A DNA stretch of 64,000 nt from Sulfurospirillaceae bacterium (GTDB lineage Bacteria; Campylobacterota; Campylobacteria; Campylobacterales; Sulfurospirillaceae). Positions 1 to 10,813 of the stretch are shown in pieces. Within the stretch, counting starts at the first letter, position 1. Every line of letters starts with the position of its first letter. The position numbers were made by a program, and so were the translations under genes. Location: assembly GCA_028684065.1 (NCBI GenBank), contig JAQUGO010000001.1, positions 1-64,000 of the forward strand, in the 5' to 3' direction. The notes under the pieces are model-generated. The model saw only the letters and a program-made list of their open reading frames with translations. It made no database searches and was not told the origin of the DNA.

Positions 1-99
1 TTGCAAGGCTTTATAGGCGTCTTTGGGTAGATTACTACCACTGTAGATAATACAATCTCTTATCCCTTTTACAATCTCTTGGTAGGCTATCTCTCTCAT
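1..99 (-). CDS. Class I fumarate hydratase, N-terminal fragment (cut by window edge)
   Basis: Only the first 33 codons are present. The ATG at 99 overlaps the mdh stop codon in an ATGA arrangement, so the two are probably translationally coupled. The visible N-terminus starts MREIAYQEIVKGIRDCIIYSG, which resembles the alpha (N-terminal) part of the oxygen-sensitive iron-sulfur class I fumarases and related tartrate dehydratases. A fumarase next to malate dehydrogenase makes metabolic sense, since the two catalyse consecutive TCA-cycle steps. The fragment is too short to show the cysteine cluster ligands, so the assignment rests on N-terminal resemblance and context. Confidence 0.6.
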   Translation of the reverse strand, partial: MREIAYQEIVKGIRDCIIYSGSNLPKDAYKALQ

Positions 100-1052
100 T
101 TCTTTCCTTTGAAATAGTTTTGTTGATGCAATACATCCAATAATGTATTCACTGATTCCACACTTTTTGCAAACTGTTGTTGTTCTTGTAAATTAAGGGG
201 AAGCTCTACAATTTTTTCAATTCCATTAGAGCCTAAGACGACAGGAACACCATTGACGGTATCGCGATAGCCGTATTCTCCTTCAAGCAGTGTAGCACAA
301 GGAAAAATGGCACGCGAGTCACTCAAAATAGCTTCTATCATTTTAACTGTTGAATTTGCAGGGGCATAATAGGCTGATGTACCCATATAACCGACAATTT
401 GAGCACCACCATGACGTGTTTTTTCGATAATATCTTCAATTTCCAAGGGTGTCATTAAATCTGTCAGTGCCACACCATTAACAGACGAATAACGAGGAAG
501 CGGGACCATATCATCACCATGACCACCCATTACACTGGCGGTTACTTGACCGTATCCAAAACCTAATTTGTCTGATATAAAGGTTTCCATACGTGAACTG
601 TCTAAAATTCCCGCCATCCCAATGACACGATTGCGTGGATAGTTACCACATTTAAGTGCCACATAGGTAATGGCATCCAGTGGGTTTGAAACGGTAATTA
701 AAATGGCTTTGGGAGCATAAATTTGTATCTGTTCAACAATACTTCGCGTGATATTCGCATTGATAAGTAATAAATCATCTCTACTCATACCCGGTTTACG
801 TGGACTACCTGCAGTAATAACAACAATATCGCTATTAAGAATATTTTTATAATCACTGGAAGCACTAATGAGGGTGTGACTTCCCTCTGGACTTGTAGCC
901 TGTGAGATATCAAGGGCCTTGCCAATGGCAACGCCCTCCACTAAATCTATCATTACAATTTCACGACAACTTTTTCGCATTGCCAACCAATAGCAAATCG
1001 TGGCACCAACATTACCAGCACCGATAATAGCAACTTTTTTGCCTTGTAACAA
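96..1052 (-). CDS. mdh: Malate dehydrogenase
   Basis: Cytoplasmic NAD-dependent interconversion of malate and oxaloacetate. The 318-residue protein has the Rossmann motif GAGNVG at residues 11-16. The substrate loop SPRKPGMSRDDL near residues 83-94 has the arginine that distinguishes malate from lactate dehydrogenases. The catalytic segment GGHGDDMV lies near residue 175. The start is TTG at 1052, preceded at good distance by AAGGAG; no closer ATG would keep the Rossmann strand. The downstream fumarase starts inside the mdh stop codon. A copy of the recurrent palindrome TTACATGTAA lies just upstream (1062-1071), between mdh and icd, and partly precedes the ribosome binding site. Confidence 0.95.
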   Translation of the reverse strand: MLQGKKVAIIGAGNVGATICYWLAMRKSCREIVMIDLVEGVAIGKALDISQATSPEGSHTLISASSDYKNILNSDIVVITAGSPRKPGMSRDDLLLINANITRSIVEQIQIYAPKAILITVSNPLDAITYVALKCGNYPRNRVIGMAGILDSSRMETFISDKLGFGYGQVTASVMGGHGDDMVPLPRYSSVNGVALTDLMTPLEIEDIIEKTRHGGAQIVGYMGTSAYYAPANSTVKMIEAILSDSRAIFPCATLLEGEYGYRDTVNGVPVVLGSNGIEKIVELPLNLQEQQQFAKSVESVNTLLDVLHQQNYFKGKK

Positions 1053-1061
1053 ATATACTCC

Positions 1062-1071
1062 TTACATGTAA
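1062..1071. repeat. TTACATGTAA palindrome, first of nine exact copies
   Basis: Ten-base perfect palindrome in the icd-mdh gap. Exact copies also lie at 11846-11855, 13500-13509, 24932-24941, 29543-29552, 30537-30546, 33029-33038, 33263-33272 and 37017-37026, with many one- or two-base variants. Some are intergenic, others lie within genes, where they encode Thr-Cys-Lys or Leu-His-Val. Function unknown. Confidence 0.8.
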
Positions 1072-1088
1072 CGAATACGCAAACTTTT

Positions 1089-3362
<2,274 letters not shown>

Positions 3363-3410
3363 CTATTTTCTTTATTAAAGTTGCTAAAAGCTTCAGACTA
3401 ATAAAGCTAG

Positions 3411-4349
3411 TTAATTTTTAATATTTTGCAGGTGTGTCTCATAATTTTGAGAAAAAGTATGCTCACCACTTTTATTTTTCACAAAATAAAGGTAATTCGT
3501 ATTTTTAGGAAAAATTGCTGCAATAATAGCTTCTTTACTCACAGCGCAAATCGGATAAGGGGGTAGACCTTTGTGCAAATAGGTGTTATAAACAGAAGTG
3601 TCTTCTTTGATGCGTTGTGCTGTTACTTTAACATGTGAATACTGACCATAATTGAGTGTTCCATCCATCTGAAGCTTCATATCTTTTTTCAACCTATTGT
3701 AGATAACAGATGAGACAATAGGCATTTCATCATTATTGGCAGCTTCTTTTTGGATGATTGAGGCGATTGTGATAAATTTATACCATTTTGCTTCATTAAA
3801 TTCACCAAAAATTTTCTCAAATACTTCTTGATGATATTTCTTTGCGTGGAGAACTAAAAAATGGATCATATCTTTTTCATTCATCCCAATAGGAATATAA
3901 TAAGTATCGGGAACTAAAAAGCCATCGATATAAGGAGTCGCTTGTGTATATTCTTGCAATAATTTCTCATACGATAAATCAAAATCAAGAGCAAGCTGTA
4001 CCATAAAAAGCTCTTTCGTTTCACCAGGAATATACGTCACAACTTTGAGTGGAGCCTTTGAATGGCTTAATTTATACAAGAAATCTCCCCGTGTTAAAAC
4101 ACGATCTTTAATACTCACCCAACCAGATTGTGGCTTACCAATCATTGCCAAAAGGTATTTATCTGTTTTTTCATATAAATCAAAATTTTTATCCACCATA
4201 TATGCTATAATTTGCCCAATTGAGCCTTGTGGAACAAATGCAACAGAGCTAGAAACCATGGGCCTTGATAAGTGAAACAGAAGTGAATATATGATTATTA
4301 ATGCAACATCACATACCATTAAAAATATTTGGATTTTTTTTACATTCAT
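3411..4349 (-). CDS. mltG: Endolytic murein transglycosylase MltG (YceG family)
   Basis: Inner-membrane lytic transglycosylase that cuts nascent peptidoglycan strands and sets glycan length. One N-terminal membrane helix spans about residues 7-26, followed by a periplasmic YceG domain. The catalytic glutamate lies in IIQKEA near residue 198. Other family signatures are LQMDGTLNYG and LPPYPIC towards the C-terminus. Length 312 is typical of the compact campylobacterial form. The start at 4349 lies inside the oppositely oriented AsmA-like gene, giving a 59-base divergent overlap. An internal ATG at 4316 would shrink the overlap but shorten the membrane anchor. No strong ribosome binding site decides between them. 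Confidence 0.88.
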   Translation of the reverse strand: MNVKKIQIFLMVCDVALIIIYSLLFHLSRPMVSSSVAFVPQGSIGQIIAYMVDKNFDLYEKTDKYLLAMIGKPQSGWVSIKDRVLTRGDFLYKLSHSKAPLKVVTYIPGETKELFMVQLALDFDLSYEKLLQEYTQATPYIDGFLVPDTYYIPIGMNEKDMIHFLVLHAKKYHQEVFEKIFGEFNEAKWYKFITIASIIQKEAANNDEMPIVSSVIYNRLKKDMKLQMDGTLNYGQYSHVKVTAQRIKEDTSVYNTYLHKGLPPYPICAVSKEAIIAAIFPKNTNYLYFVKNKSGEHTFSQNYETHLQNIKN

Positions 4350-6855
4350 TTTTGTTGTCTTTCTGGCATTAATAATTACCCTAATTCATGGTATTTCTAT
4401 CGACACGTTGACGCTGCCGAAAATCAAAATGGAGCAATTATATATTAAACTAGATAAAAAATTAATTGTCTCTATCAAGCGTCTTGACATCGACAAAGAG
4501 ACCCAAACTGATACATCTTTAGAAGAGACTTCTGCCATCATTCAAAATTTACCTTATCTCAATCAATTTTTTAAAAATATTGATATTAAAACACTATCAT
4601 ATGATAATGAAGAGATACACTTAAGTTTTAAAGATAATATCTTTAATTTTGAGAGCCAACATGCAAGCTTCATCCTTGAAGTCAATCCTGTGTCTCTTTT
4701 TAAAGTAGCCTTAGATATTCAATCAGCATACCTAAAAGATTATAATCTTATGTTCAAAGGTAATGCAGAAGTTGATTTTAAAACCAAAGCATACTCTTTT
4801 GAGGGTACCTATGATACGTTTGGTATTCGTGGGCTTACATCACTTGATATTAAAAATAATCTTCTGCACTATCACCTTCAATCGGAAGTTTTCACCAATG
4901 AAAACCTTAAAGCATTAATGGATTTTCTTGTCCTGCATGTAGAGCTAGAAAGCCTTGTCAAAGATTGGATTGATACCAAAATTATTGCCAAACACTATCA
5001 ATTACATTCAATGGATGGTCAATTAGATTTACAAACATTGGATTACTTTCCTCTCAAAATGAAGGGCACAGCAACAGCCACTGATGCACTCATACAATTT
5101 GAACCAAGTGTTCCCCCTGCACATATCGATCTCGTTGGTATTGAGCTTAAAGAAGATCAACTTTTATTTGATGTTCACAATGGAACCTATGGGCAAAAAC
5201 CCATTAAGCAAGCGGATGTCTATATCGATAAACTCCTTACCAAAGGTACTAAAATAGTTGTTGACCTTAACACATCAGCTTTATTAAATGAACCTATACA
5301 TAAAATTTTACATGCTTTTGCTATTGATGTACCTATTACACAAACCTCTGGAAAAACAGATGCTCATGTGGTTTTAGATATCCAATTTTTACCCTATGAT
5401 ATTAATGCAACCGGACAATTTCATGTCACCAACAGTCATTTTACATTAACCGATGTTCCCATGTTCTCACAAGAGGCTACCATTAGACTTGATAACTATA
5501 ATGTTTACTTAGATAAAGCCAATCTTCATTACAAAGATTTGTTTAACATATACGTCACAGGGTTATTTGATACAAAAACACAAACGTATCAAGGGCTAAC
5601 AGATATTGACTCTATTGCACTTAACTTTGGTGGCGCCTCACTTTTAAACATTACTTCACTTAAAGACATCAATGCAACACTTGCCATTGATGGTAATGAT
5701 ACACAAATTACTATTCCTTCACTTGAAACTTCAATTCTTTTTTCACCCAACAATAATCAATTCAATTTTTCAAATCTTTCAAAAATTGCGCCCTATTCTC
5801 CTTTACTGCACGATAATAACATTTCTGTAGGAACACTTAATGTCAAAACGACTGATTTTAAACAGTTTACAGCATTACTTAATCTAAATAATGTGAAAAC
5901 ACCTTTTTTAGATAACAATCAATCCCTTGATACTCTCTCCTTAGCCATCAGCACAGATACATATACTTTGGATGCCAAAAGTATTAATGGTAAACTTAAT
6001 GCTCATTTTGACACTGATATTACGCTCCATGTTAATGATCTTAATATTACTTTACCTAAAGATAGTGCAGATTTTGAGACTCCAATAACAATCAATCTTA
6101 TTGGCACACGTTCCTCTTTTATCAGCTATGATACAAACCGAACAATCTTAAGTGACAGTTATAAATTAAAACTTATAAAAAACGCTATCGTACTACACTC
6201 CACGTATAAACGTTCTACCTTTGATTATGAGAAGAAATCTAGAACGATGAACCTTATGGCACATGCCATGGATACCAACTTTATCAACAATCTACTTGGT
6301 TCCAATCACTTTGATAAAGGAGATTTTTCACTTCAATTAGAAGGTATAAATGATACCCATTACGAGGGAACATTTATTATGCATGAAACATTTATTAAAG
6401 ATATGAGATTCTTTGATAATTTAATGTCAACCATCAATGCGATTCCTTCACTTATCGCATTCAGTGACCCTAAATTTAACCAAAATGGCTATTTTGTTAA
6501 AAATGGCTATATCGAATTTAGTAGAGATGGTGATAAAGTCAGGATAAAAGAAATGAAGCTCACAGGCAACAATGCTGATATTGAGGGAAATGGTGACCTT
6601 GATTTTGGAAGCAATACTCTGAGTCTTGCCCTACGCATTCAAACACTCAATGCTATTAGTAATGCAATTGATTTCATACCTTTGGTAGGAGGAATTATCT
6701 TAGGCGACGATAAAAGAATAGCAACCAATATAACCGTTAGTGGCAATTTAGATGATCCTAAAATTGAAACGCATTTGATATTAGATACAATCAAAAGTCC
6801 CCTCAATATTATCAAGCGTACACTTCAAGCACCATTGGAGATATTTACAAAATAA
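4291..6855 (+). CDS. AsmA-like / DUF3971-type envelope protein
   Basis: Large 854-residue protein with one N-terminal membrane helix (about residues 12-33) and a long beta-rich periplasmic region without cysteines or catalytic motifs. The C-terminal 120 residues (IEGNGDLDFGSNTLSL, then NITVSGNLDDPKIETH) match the style of AsmA/YhdP proteins. These are thought to form bridge-like lipid conduits between the two membranes. In Campylobacterota such proteins usually have unassigned names. The start overlaps mltG by 59 bases on the opposite strand, and the 3-prime end overlaps the HAD gene by 11 bases convergently. The family call comes from architecture and C-terminal pattern. Lipid transport is inference. 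Confidence 0.7.
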   Translation: MIINATSHTIKNIWIFFTFIFVVFLALIITLIHGISIDTLTLPKIKMEQLYIKLDKKLIVSIKRLDIDKETQTDTSLEETSAIIQNLPYLNQFFKNIDIKTLSYDNEEIHLSFKDNIFNFESQHASFILEVNPVSLFKVALDIQSAYLKDYNLMFKGNAEVDFKTKAYSFEGTYDTFGIRGLTSLDIKNNLLHYHLQSEVFTNENLKALMDFLVLHVELESLVKDWIDTKIIAKHYQLHSMDGQLDLQTLDYFPLKMKGTATATDALIQFEPSVPPAHIDLVGIELKEDQLLFDVHNGTYGQKPIKQADVYIDKLLTKGTKIVVDLNTSALLNEPIHKILHAFAIDVPITQTSGKTDAHVVLDIQFLPYDINATGQFHVTNSHFTLTDVPMFSQEATIRLDNYNVYLDKANLHYKDLFNIYVTGLFDTKTQTYQGLTDIDSIALNFGGASLLNITSLKDINATLAIDGNDTQITIPSLETSILFSPNNNQFNFSNLSKIAPYSPLLHDNNISVGTLNVKTTDFKQFTALLNLNNVKTPFLDNNQSLDTLSLAISTDTYTLDAKSINGKLNAHFDTDITLHVNDLNITLPKDSADFETPITINLIGTRSSFISYDTNRTILSDSYKLKLIKNAIVLHSTYKRSTFDYEKKSRTMNLMAHAMDTNFINNLLGSNHFDKGDFSLQLEGINDTHYEGTFIMHETFIKDMRFFDNLMSTINAIPSLIAFSDPKFNQNGYFVKNGYIEFSRDGDKVRIKEMKLTGNNADIEGNGDLDFGSNTLSLALRIQTLNAISNAIDFIPLVGGIILGDDKRIATNITVSGNLDDPKIETHLILDTIKSPLNIIKRTLQAPLEIFTK

Positions 6856-7486
6856 CCTTTTGGAGGAGTACTTTTAGTTCCTTGATATCCCCTGCTCTTT
6901 GAAGCGCTGTTTCACTTGTACCATAACCCCAATCTGCGAAGATAAAATTGACATGAGCATTGCGAGCAGCATATTCGTCTTTCACACTGTCACCGACAAG
7001 AATAGTCTCACTTTTTGTACTTGAAGTAAGCTCAATAATCGTATCTATCATATCTGGTTCTGGTTTGGGAGCTTTAACGTTATTGGCCCCAAGTATGCAA
7101 GTAAAATACTCTTGTATACCCAGTAATGATAACATATGTCGTGCAAAAATATCATTAGCATTGGTTGCAATATTAAGTGTTGCCTTTGCATGTAAAGCTT
7201 CTAAGAGTTCGTGAACATCAGGATAAAGTGATATCATTGATTTGGTGGATTCAAGGTAATGCTCTTTAAAAAGTTCACGATGAGCTGGGTTATATACATC
7301 TGTATTGTAGAAAATTTTAGGAAGATGTTGGTCTGGCTGATTGATATAATATTCTAAAAAAGATTTTTCAATGGGCTCTAACCCTAAAGTATGTCTGACA
7401 TAATTAACACTTGCTGTCATCGCACGACTTGAGTCAATTAAAGTACCATCCATATCAAAGATAATACACGCTTTTTGAGTCACCAT
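6845..7486 (-). CDS. HAD-family hydrolase, phosphoglycolate phosphatase-like
   Basis: Cytoplasmic phosphatase of the haloacid dehalogenase superfamily, 213 residues. Motif I is DMDGT at residues 11-15 (nucleophile Asp11, general acid Asp13). Motif II is the threonine/serine region around ATNAND, motif III the lysine in KAPKPEPD, and motif IV GDSVKDEYAA. The helical cap inserted after motif I puts it in subfamily I with Gph and PGMB-like enzymes. Substrate cannot be read from sequence; phosphoglycolate or another small phosphate ester is plausible. Its ATG shares one base with the stop of the GNAT gene upstream (TAATG), indicating a coupled two-gene unit. Confidence 0.8.
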   Translation of the reverse strand: MVTQKACIIFDMDGTLIDSSRAMTASVNYVRHTLGLEPIEKSFLEYYINQPDQHLPKIFYNTDVYNPAHRELFKEHYLESTKSMISLYPDVHELLEALHAKATLNIATNANDIFARHMLSLLGIQEYFTCILGANNVKAPKPEPDMIDTIIELTSSTKSETILVGDSVKDEYAARNAHVNFIFADWGYGTSETALQRAGDIKELKVLLQKVIL

Positions 7487-7992
7487 TACTCTTTTATACG
7501 AAGTCCCAAAATTAAAAGGTCTTTATCGACCCCAGCAATATTGGCAATAGCACTTAAACATCCCCATTCTTTAAAGCCTAACTTTTTAAAGAGTTTTAAA
7601 CTGGGTAAGTTATCGGCAAAACTTAGTGCTAAAAGTGTTTTAATATCATAATCCAAAGCTTTTTCAACAGCCTCACTCAAGAATTGCTGGCCTAACTTTT
7701 TGCCTTGAAAATTCTTATCGATATAAATATTAATACGAGCACTGTATTGATACGCTAGCAATTTTTCATAAAAAGGTTGAAGACTAATCCATGCGATGAT
7801 ACGCCCGTGATACTCTTTAACCAAAATAGGATGATCGTCATTATGCGTGTAAAACCATTCTAGTTTATCATCTACAGTAACAATTTTACTATCCGCAGTT
7901 GAAATCCCATCAATAATAGCTTCATTATAAATCTTAACAATCTCTGGTAAATCTTCAATTGTTGCTTGTCTTAATTCCTTAATCATGCACAT
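7486..7992 (-). CDS. GNAT acetyltransferase, phosphinothricin acetyltransferase-like
   Basis: 168-residue GCN5-related N-acetyltransferase. The N-terminal pattern IYNEAIIDGISTAD and the core sequence ARINIYIDKNFQGKKLGQQFL (acetyl-CoA pyrophosphate loop, GKKLG) resemble the PAT/Bar and methionine sulfoximine acetyltransferase branch. Acceptor specificity is not evident. It is the first gene of a pair with the HAD phosphatase. The internal start MIKELRQATIEDLPE (third codon) is an alternative to the first ATG, as the preceding residues MC are not conserved-looking. A terminator-like hairpin separates it from the hyp operon that ends upstream. Confidence 0.78.
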   Translation of the reverse strand: MCMIKELRQATIEDLPEIVKIYNEAIIDGISTADSKIVTVDDKLEWFYTHNDDHPILVKEYHGRIIAWISLQPFYEKLLAYQYSARINIYIDKNFQGKKLGQQFLSEAVEKALDYDIKTLLALSFADNLPSLKLFKKLGFKEWGCLSAIANIAGVDKDLLILGLRIKE

Positions 7993-8010
7993 TTTCCATT
8001 ATTAAATATA

Positions 8011-8045
8011 TTTAGACTTCTTCATTATTTTACAAGAAGTCTAAA
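8011..8045 (-). terminator. Hairpin terminator of the hyp operon
   Basis: A perfect 12-bp inverted repeat (TTTAGACTTCTT / AAGAAGTCTAAA) with an 11-base loop lies just after the hypA stop codon. The downstream T-tract on the minus strand is weak (TATATTTAAT), so termination may be leaky. Confidence 0.6.
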
Positions 8046-8069
8046 TTATACATAAGTTTTACTTAGCTT

Positions 8070-8417
8070 TTAGTTACCATCCATCTCTAAACGCATCAGC
8101 ATCATCTCTTCACCGTCGATTACGCTCATGTCGGTACCTTTACATGTAGGACATTCAAATTCATTTTTTACCAAAGTATATTCAGCATTGCATATATTAC
8201 AATACACCACTAAATCTTGTACATGTACGACCAATTCAGCACCATCGCAAATCGTTTCTTCCTTAAAGGTATCAAACGCCGTTTGCAACAGACAAGGTTC
8301 AACCCCACTGAGTTTGCCTATCTTTATTTCCACTTTGGTAATCTTCGTTGCATTGTTGGCTATAGCATTTTTTTCACACAAATCTAAAAGTGCATTAACA
8401 ATGGAAAATTCATGCAT
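8070..8417 (-). CDS. hypA: Hydrogenase nickel incorporation protein HypA
   Basis: Small metallochaperone that hands nickel, with HypB, to the hydrogenase large subunit. The mature N-terminus MHEFS supplies the nickel-binding His2. The zinc-binding pair CNIC and CPTC lies near residues 73-95. I start it at ATG 8417, not the upstream TTG at 8423, because the ATG shares one base with the hypE stop (TAATG) and yields the obligatory MHE start. It is the last gene of hypB-hypC-hypD-hypE-hypA. About 115 residues, normal for the family. Confidence 0.95.
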   Translation of the reverse strand: MHEFSIVNALLDLCEKNAIANNATKITKVEIKIGKLSGVEPCLLQTAFDTFKEETICDGAELVVHVQDLVVYCNICNAEYTLVKNEFECPTCKGTDMSVIDGEEMMLMRLEMDGN

Positions 8418-9421
8418 TAGCAAATCCTTGGAAGCAATTCACCCTTTGGTGGTTCTAAAAATCTTTTTGAACCCCACGGTGTACTTAAAACAACTTTATT
8501 GACATACTTAGTGCTCACGGAGCCAATCAAAGCTGCCTTTTTAGTTTCATCAAACTGACGTAAAATAGCTAAAGCTTTCTCTTCCTCGCCCGCTTCAAGA
8601 CATAAAACCATCGTTCCTTCATTGGCAAATTCATAAGGTTCAAAGCCTAAAAGCTCACACACACCTTTGACTTCATTAGCTACAGGGATTTTTTCTTCAA
8701 ACACTTCGATGCAAACGCCTGATGTCTCCGCCCATTCATTTAAAACAGCGCTTAATCCACCCCTCGTGGCATCACGAAGCGCTTTGATTTTAATACCCGC
8801 TTCAATCAGTGCTTTCACAGGTTCCCACAACGAAGCACAATCAGTTTTAAGTTCACTTTCCAATTCAATGTCTTCACGTTTTGCTAAGATACACGCCCCA
8901 TGATTACCTACTTCATTGGAAACAAGTATGGCATGTCCTTCTTGTAAATTATGAGCTGAAATGCCTTCATAAACAATTTCACCAATTCCAGAAGTGTTAA
9001 TAAACAATCCATCAACGCCGCCTTTTGGTACAACCTTTGTGTCCCCAGCAACGATTTTAACCCCACTTTTGGCCATTTCATCACGCATTGCAAGAACGAT
9101 TTTTTCCAAATCGCTGTATAAAAAACCCTCTTCTATCATAAACGAGCACGTCAAATAACGAGGCTTTGCACCCATCATTACAAGGTCATTCACCGTTCCT
9201 GCAATAGCCAGTTTACCGATGTTACCACCGTTAAAAAAAAGAGGTGTGACCGTAAAGGAGTCGGTGGTAAAAGCGATACGCTTACTTTCCATCACCAAGC
9301 TTGCCGCATCTTCCATACGTAAAAGAATTTCATTGTCAAAATGTTTGAAAAACAACTCTTTAATCAAGCTTTGCGTCTCTTCACCACCACCGCCGTGAGA
9401 GAGAAGTATTTTTTTACTCAT
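8417..9421 (-). CDS. hypE: Hydrogenase expression/formation protein HypE
   Basis: ATP-dependent dehydratase that converts the carbamoyl group delivered by HypF on its C-terminal cysteine into a thiocyanate, the source of the active-site cyanide ligands. The protein ends in the essential PRIC tail, so the acceptor cysteine is intact. The glycine-rich N-terminus LSHGGGGEETQSLI and GDTKVVPKG belong to the PurM-like ATP-binding fold. 334 residues, normal. Its ATG overlaps the hypD stop (ATGA), and its own stop overlaps the hypA ATG, giving a tightly coupled chain. Confidence 0.96.
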   Translation of the reverse strand: MSKKILLSHGGGGEETQSLIKELFFKHFDNEILLRMEDAASLVMESKRIAFTTDSFTVTPLFFNGGNIGKLAIAGTVNDLVMMGAKPRYLTCSFMIEEGFLYSDLEKIVLAMRDEMAKSGVKIVAGDTKVVPKGGVDGLFINTSGIGEIVYEGISAHNLQEGHAILVSNEVGNHGACILAKREDIELESELKTDCASLWEPVKALIEAGIKIKALRDATRGGLSAVLNEWAETSGVCIEVFEEKIPVANEVKGVCELLGFEPYEFANEGTMVLCLEAGEEEKALAILRQFDETKKAALIGSVSTKYVNKVVLSTPWGSKRFLEPPKGELLPRIC

Positions 9422-10542
9422 AACATACCACCCTTTTGGGATAATTTTCCATATTTAAAATAAGCCGAGCAGGCTCCCTCACTTGAAACCATACACGAAC
9501 CCATTGGGTTACTTGGCGTACACGCTTTTCCAAAAACTTTACAATCAAAAGGTTTAGCTTTACCCTTTAAAATATCACCGCATATGCACATTTTATGGTC
9601 ATCCAACTCTTGTGTTGGCAAAACATCTTTAAAGATTATTTCAGCATCTAGATAGGCAAATTCATCTTTAAGTTTTAAAGCACTCAGCGGTATATCGCCA
9701 ATACCCCTCCATCTAAAATGAGTACGTTTTTCCATGTAGGTATTGATAAGATTTTGTGCCTTGACATTGCCCTCACGAGAAACAGCGCGTGCGTATTCAT
9801 TGTCAACAAACGCTTTTTTCTCATTCACTTGGCGGACTATGCGAAGTACCGATTCCATTACATCTGTTGGCTCAAACCCAGCAACGACGATAGGAGTTTT
9901 GTACTTTTGCGCAATGGGTTCATAAATCTTATAGCCTGTTATAACGCTGACATGTGAAGGTCCTAAAAAAGCATCAATCTTAGCATCACCACTGGACATA
10001 ATCGCCTCAACTGCCTCAGGCACGGTAACATGATTGATATGAAAATAGACATTGGTAAGTTTTTGCTCAATGACATGTTGAATCAAAACAGCACTCATCG
10101 GTGTTGTTGTTTCAAAGCCAATCGCAAAAAATACAACCTTTTTATCGGGATTTTCCTTGGCAATTTTAAGTACATCTAAGGGCGAATACAAAGAGCGAAT
10201 ATCTTTGCCATCGGCTCTTAGTTTTTGCAGTGATGTTTTGCTTCCTGGCACTCGTATCATATCGCCAAGAGTAGCTAAAATCGTGTTTGGCATTGAAGCC
10301 AATGCGATAGCATGGTCGATGCGCTCTTTTGGCATAATGCACACAGGACATCCAGGTCCATGCACAAAGTCAATCAAATCAGGCAAAATCTGTGAAAGAC
10401 CAAACTTCATAATCGTATGGGTATGTCCACCACAGACTTCCATAATATTGATTTTAGAAACACACTCTTTTTTAATGACCTCGGCTAATGCTTTCATATG
10501 TAAAGGATCACGAAATCCCTCAATAAGATCAACTTCAGGCAT
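9418..10542 (-). CDS. hypD: Hydrogenase formation protein HypD
   Basis: Iron-sulfur scaffold which, with HypC, assembles the Fe(CN)2CO moiety. The conserved cysteines are present in EVCGGHTH and GPGCPVC, and a cysteine-rich C-terminal segment (CICGDILKG, then FDCKVFGKAC and later cysteines) binds the [4Fe-4S] cluster. I chose ATG 10542 (MPEVDLIEGFRDP). The longer frame to 10614 lies inside hypC and adds a non-family N-terminus. ATG 10551 is an alternative, with GAGGG just upstream. The start overlaps the end of hypC by 8 bases. Confidence 0.94.
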   Translation of the reverse strand: MPEVDLIEGFRDPLHMKALAEVIKKECVSKINIMEVCGGHTHTIMKFGLSQILPDLIDFVHGPGCPVCIMPKERIDHAIALASMPNTILATLGDMIRVPGSKTSLQKLRADGKDIRSLYSPLDVLKIAKENPDKKVVFFAIGFETTTPMSAVLIQHVIEQKLTNVYFHINHVTVPEAVEAIMSSGDAKIDAFLGPSHVSVITGYKIYEPIAQKYKTPIVVAGFEPTDVMESVLRIVRQVNEKKAFVDNEYARAVSREGNVKAQNLINTYMEKRTHFRWRGIGDIPLSALKLKDEFAYLDAEIIFKDVLPTQELDDHKMCICGDILKGKAKPFDCKVFGKACTPSNPMGSCMVSSEGACSAYFKYGKLSQKGGML

Positions 10543-10804
10543 AGTTCGCATTTCCCTCTTCGTCATCAATCTCACCATTGCGCATCGCCTCGGCAATTTC
10601 AGCGTATGCATCAAGACTCAGTTGTGCCTCTTCTTTACTGATTTTATTCATCGCAAAACCCACATGAATCAACACATAATCCCCAATTTCAACTTTTTCG
10701 GCAATCAAATCCAAGGTCACTTTACGTCTCACGCCCATTGTATCAACAGTTGCCATATTATCTTCGTCAATCTCAACGACTTTTGATGGAATAGATAAAC
10801 ACAT
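10535..10804 (-). CDS. hypC: Hydrogenase assembly chaperone HypC
   Basis: Small OB-fold chaperone that binds the iron precursor with HypD and then the hydrogenase large subunit precursor. It begins MCLSIPSKV, with the essential Cys2, followed by the VDTMGVRRKV and DYVLIHVGFAM segments of the family. At 89 residues it is complete. Only one HypC/HybG-type chaperone is visible in the window, so it may serve both hydrogenases here. It lies 9 bases downstream of hypB in the same operon. Confidence 0.95.
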   Translation of the reverse strand: MCLSIPSKVVEIDEDNMATVDTMGVRRKVTLDLIAEKVEIGDYVLIHVGFAMNKISKEEAQLSLDAYAEIAEAMRNGEIDDEEGNANYA

Positions 10805-10813
10805 AATAGCTCC

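Noticed and set aside
10157-10786. 209-codon open frame antisense to hypC-hypD
   Set aside because: Shadow of two certain genes in another frame.
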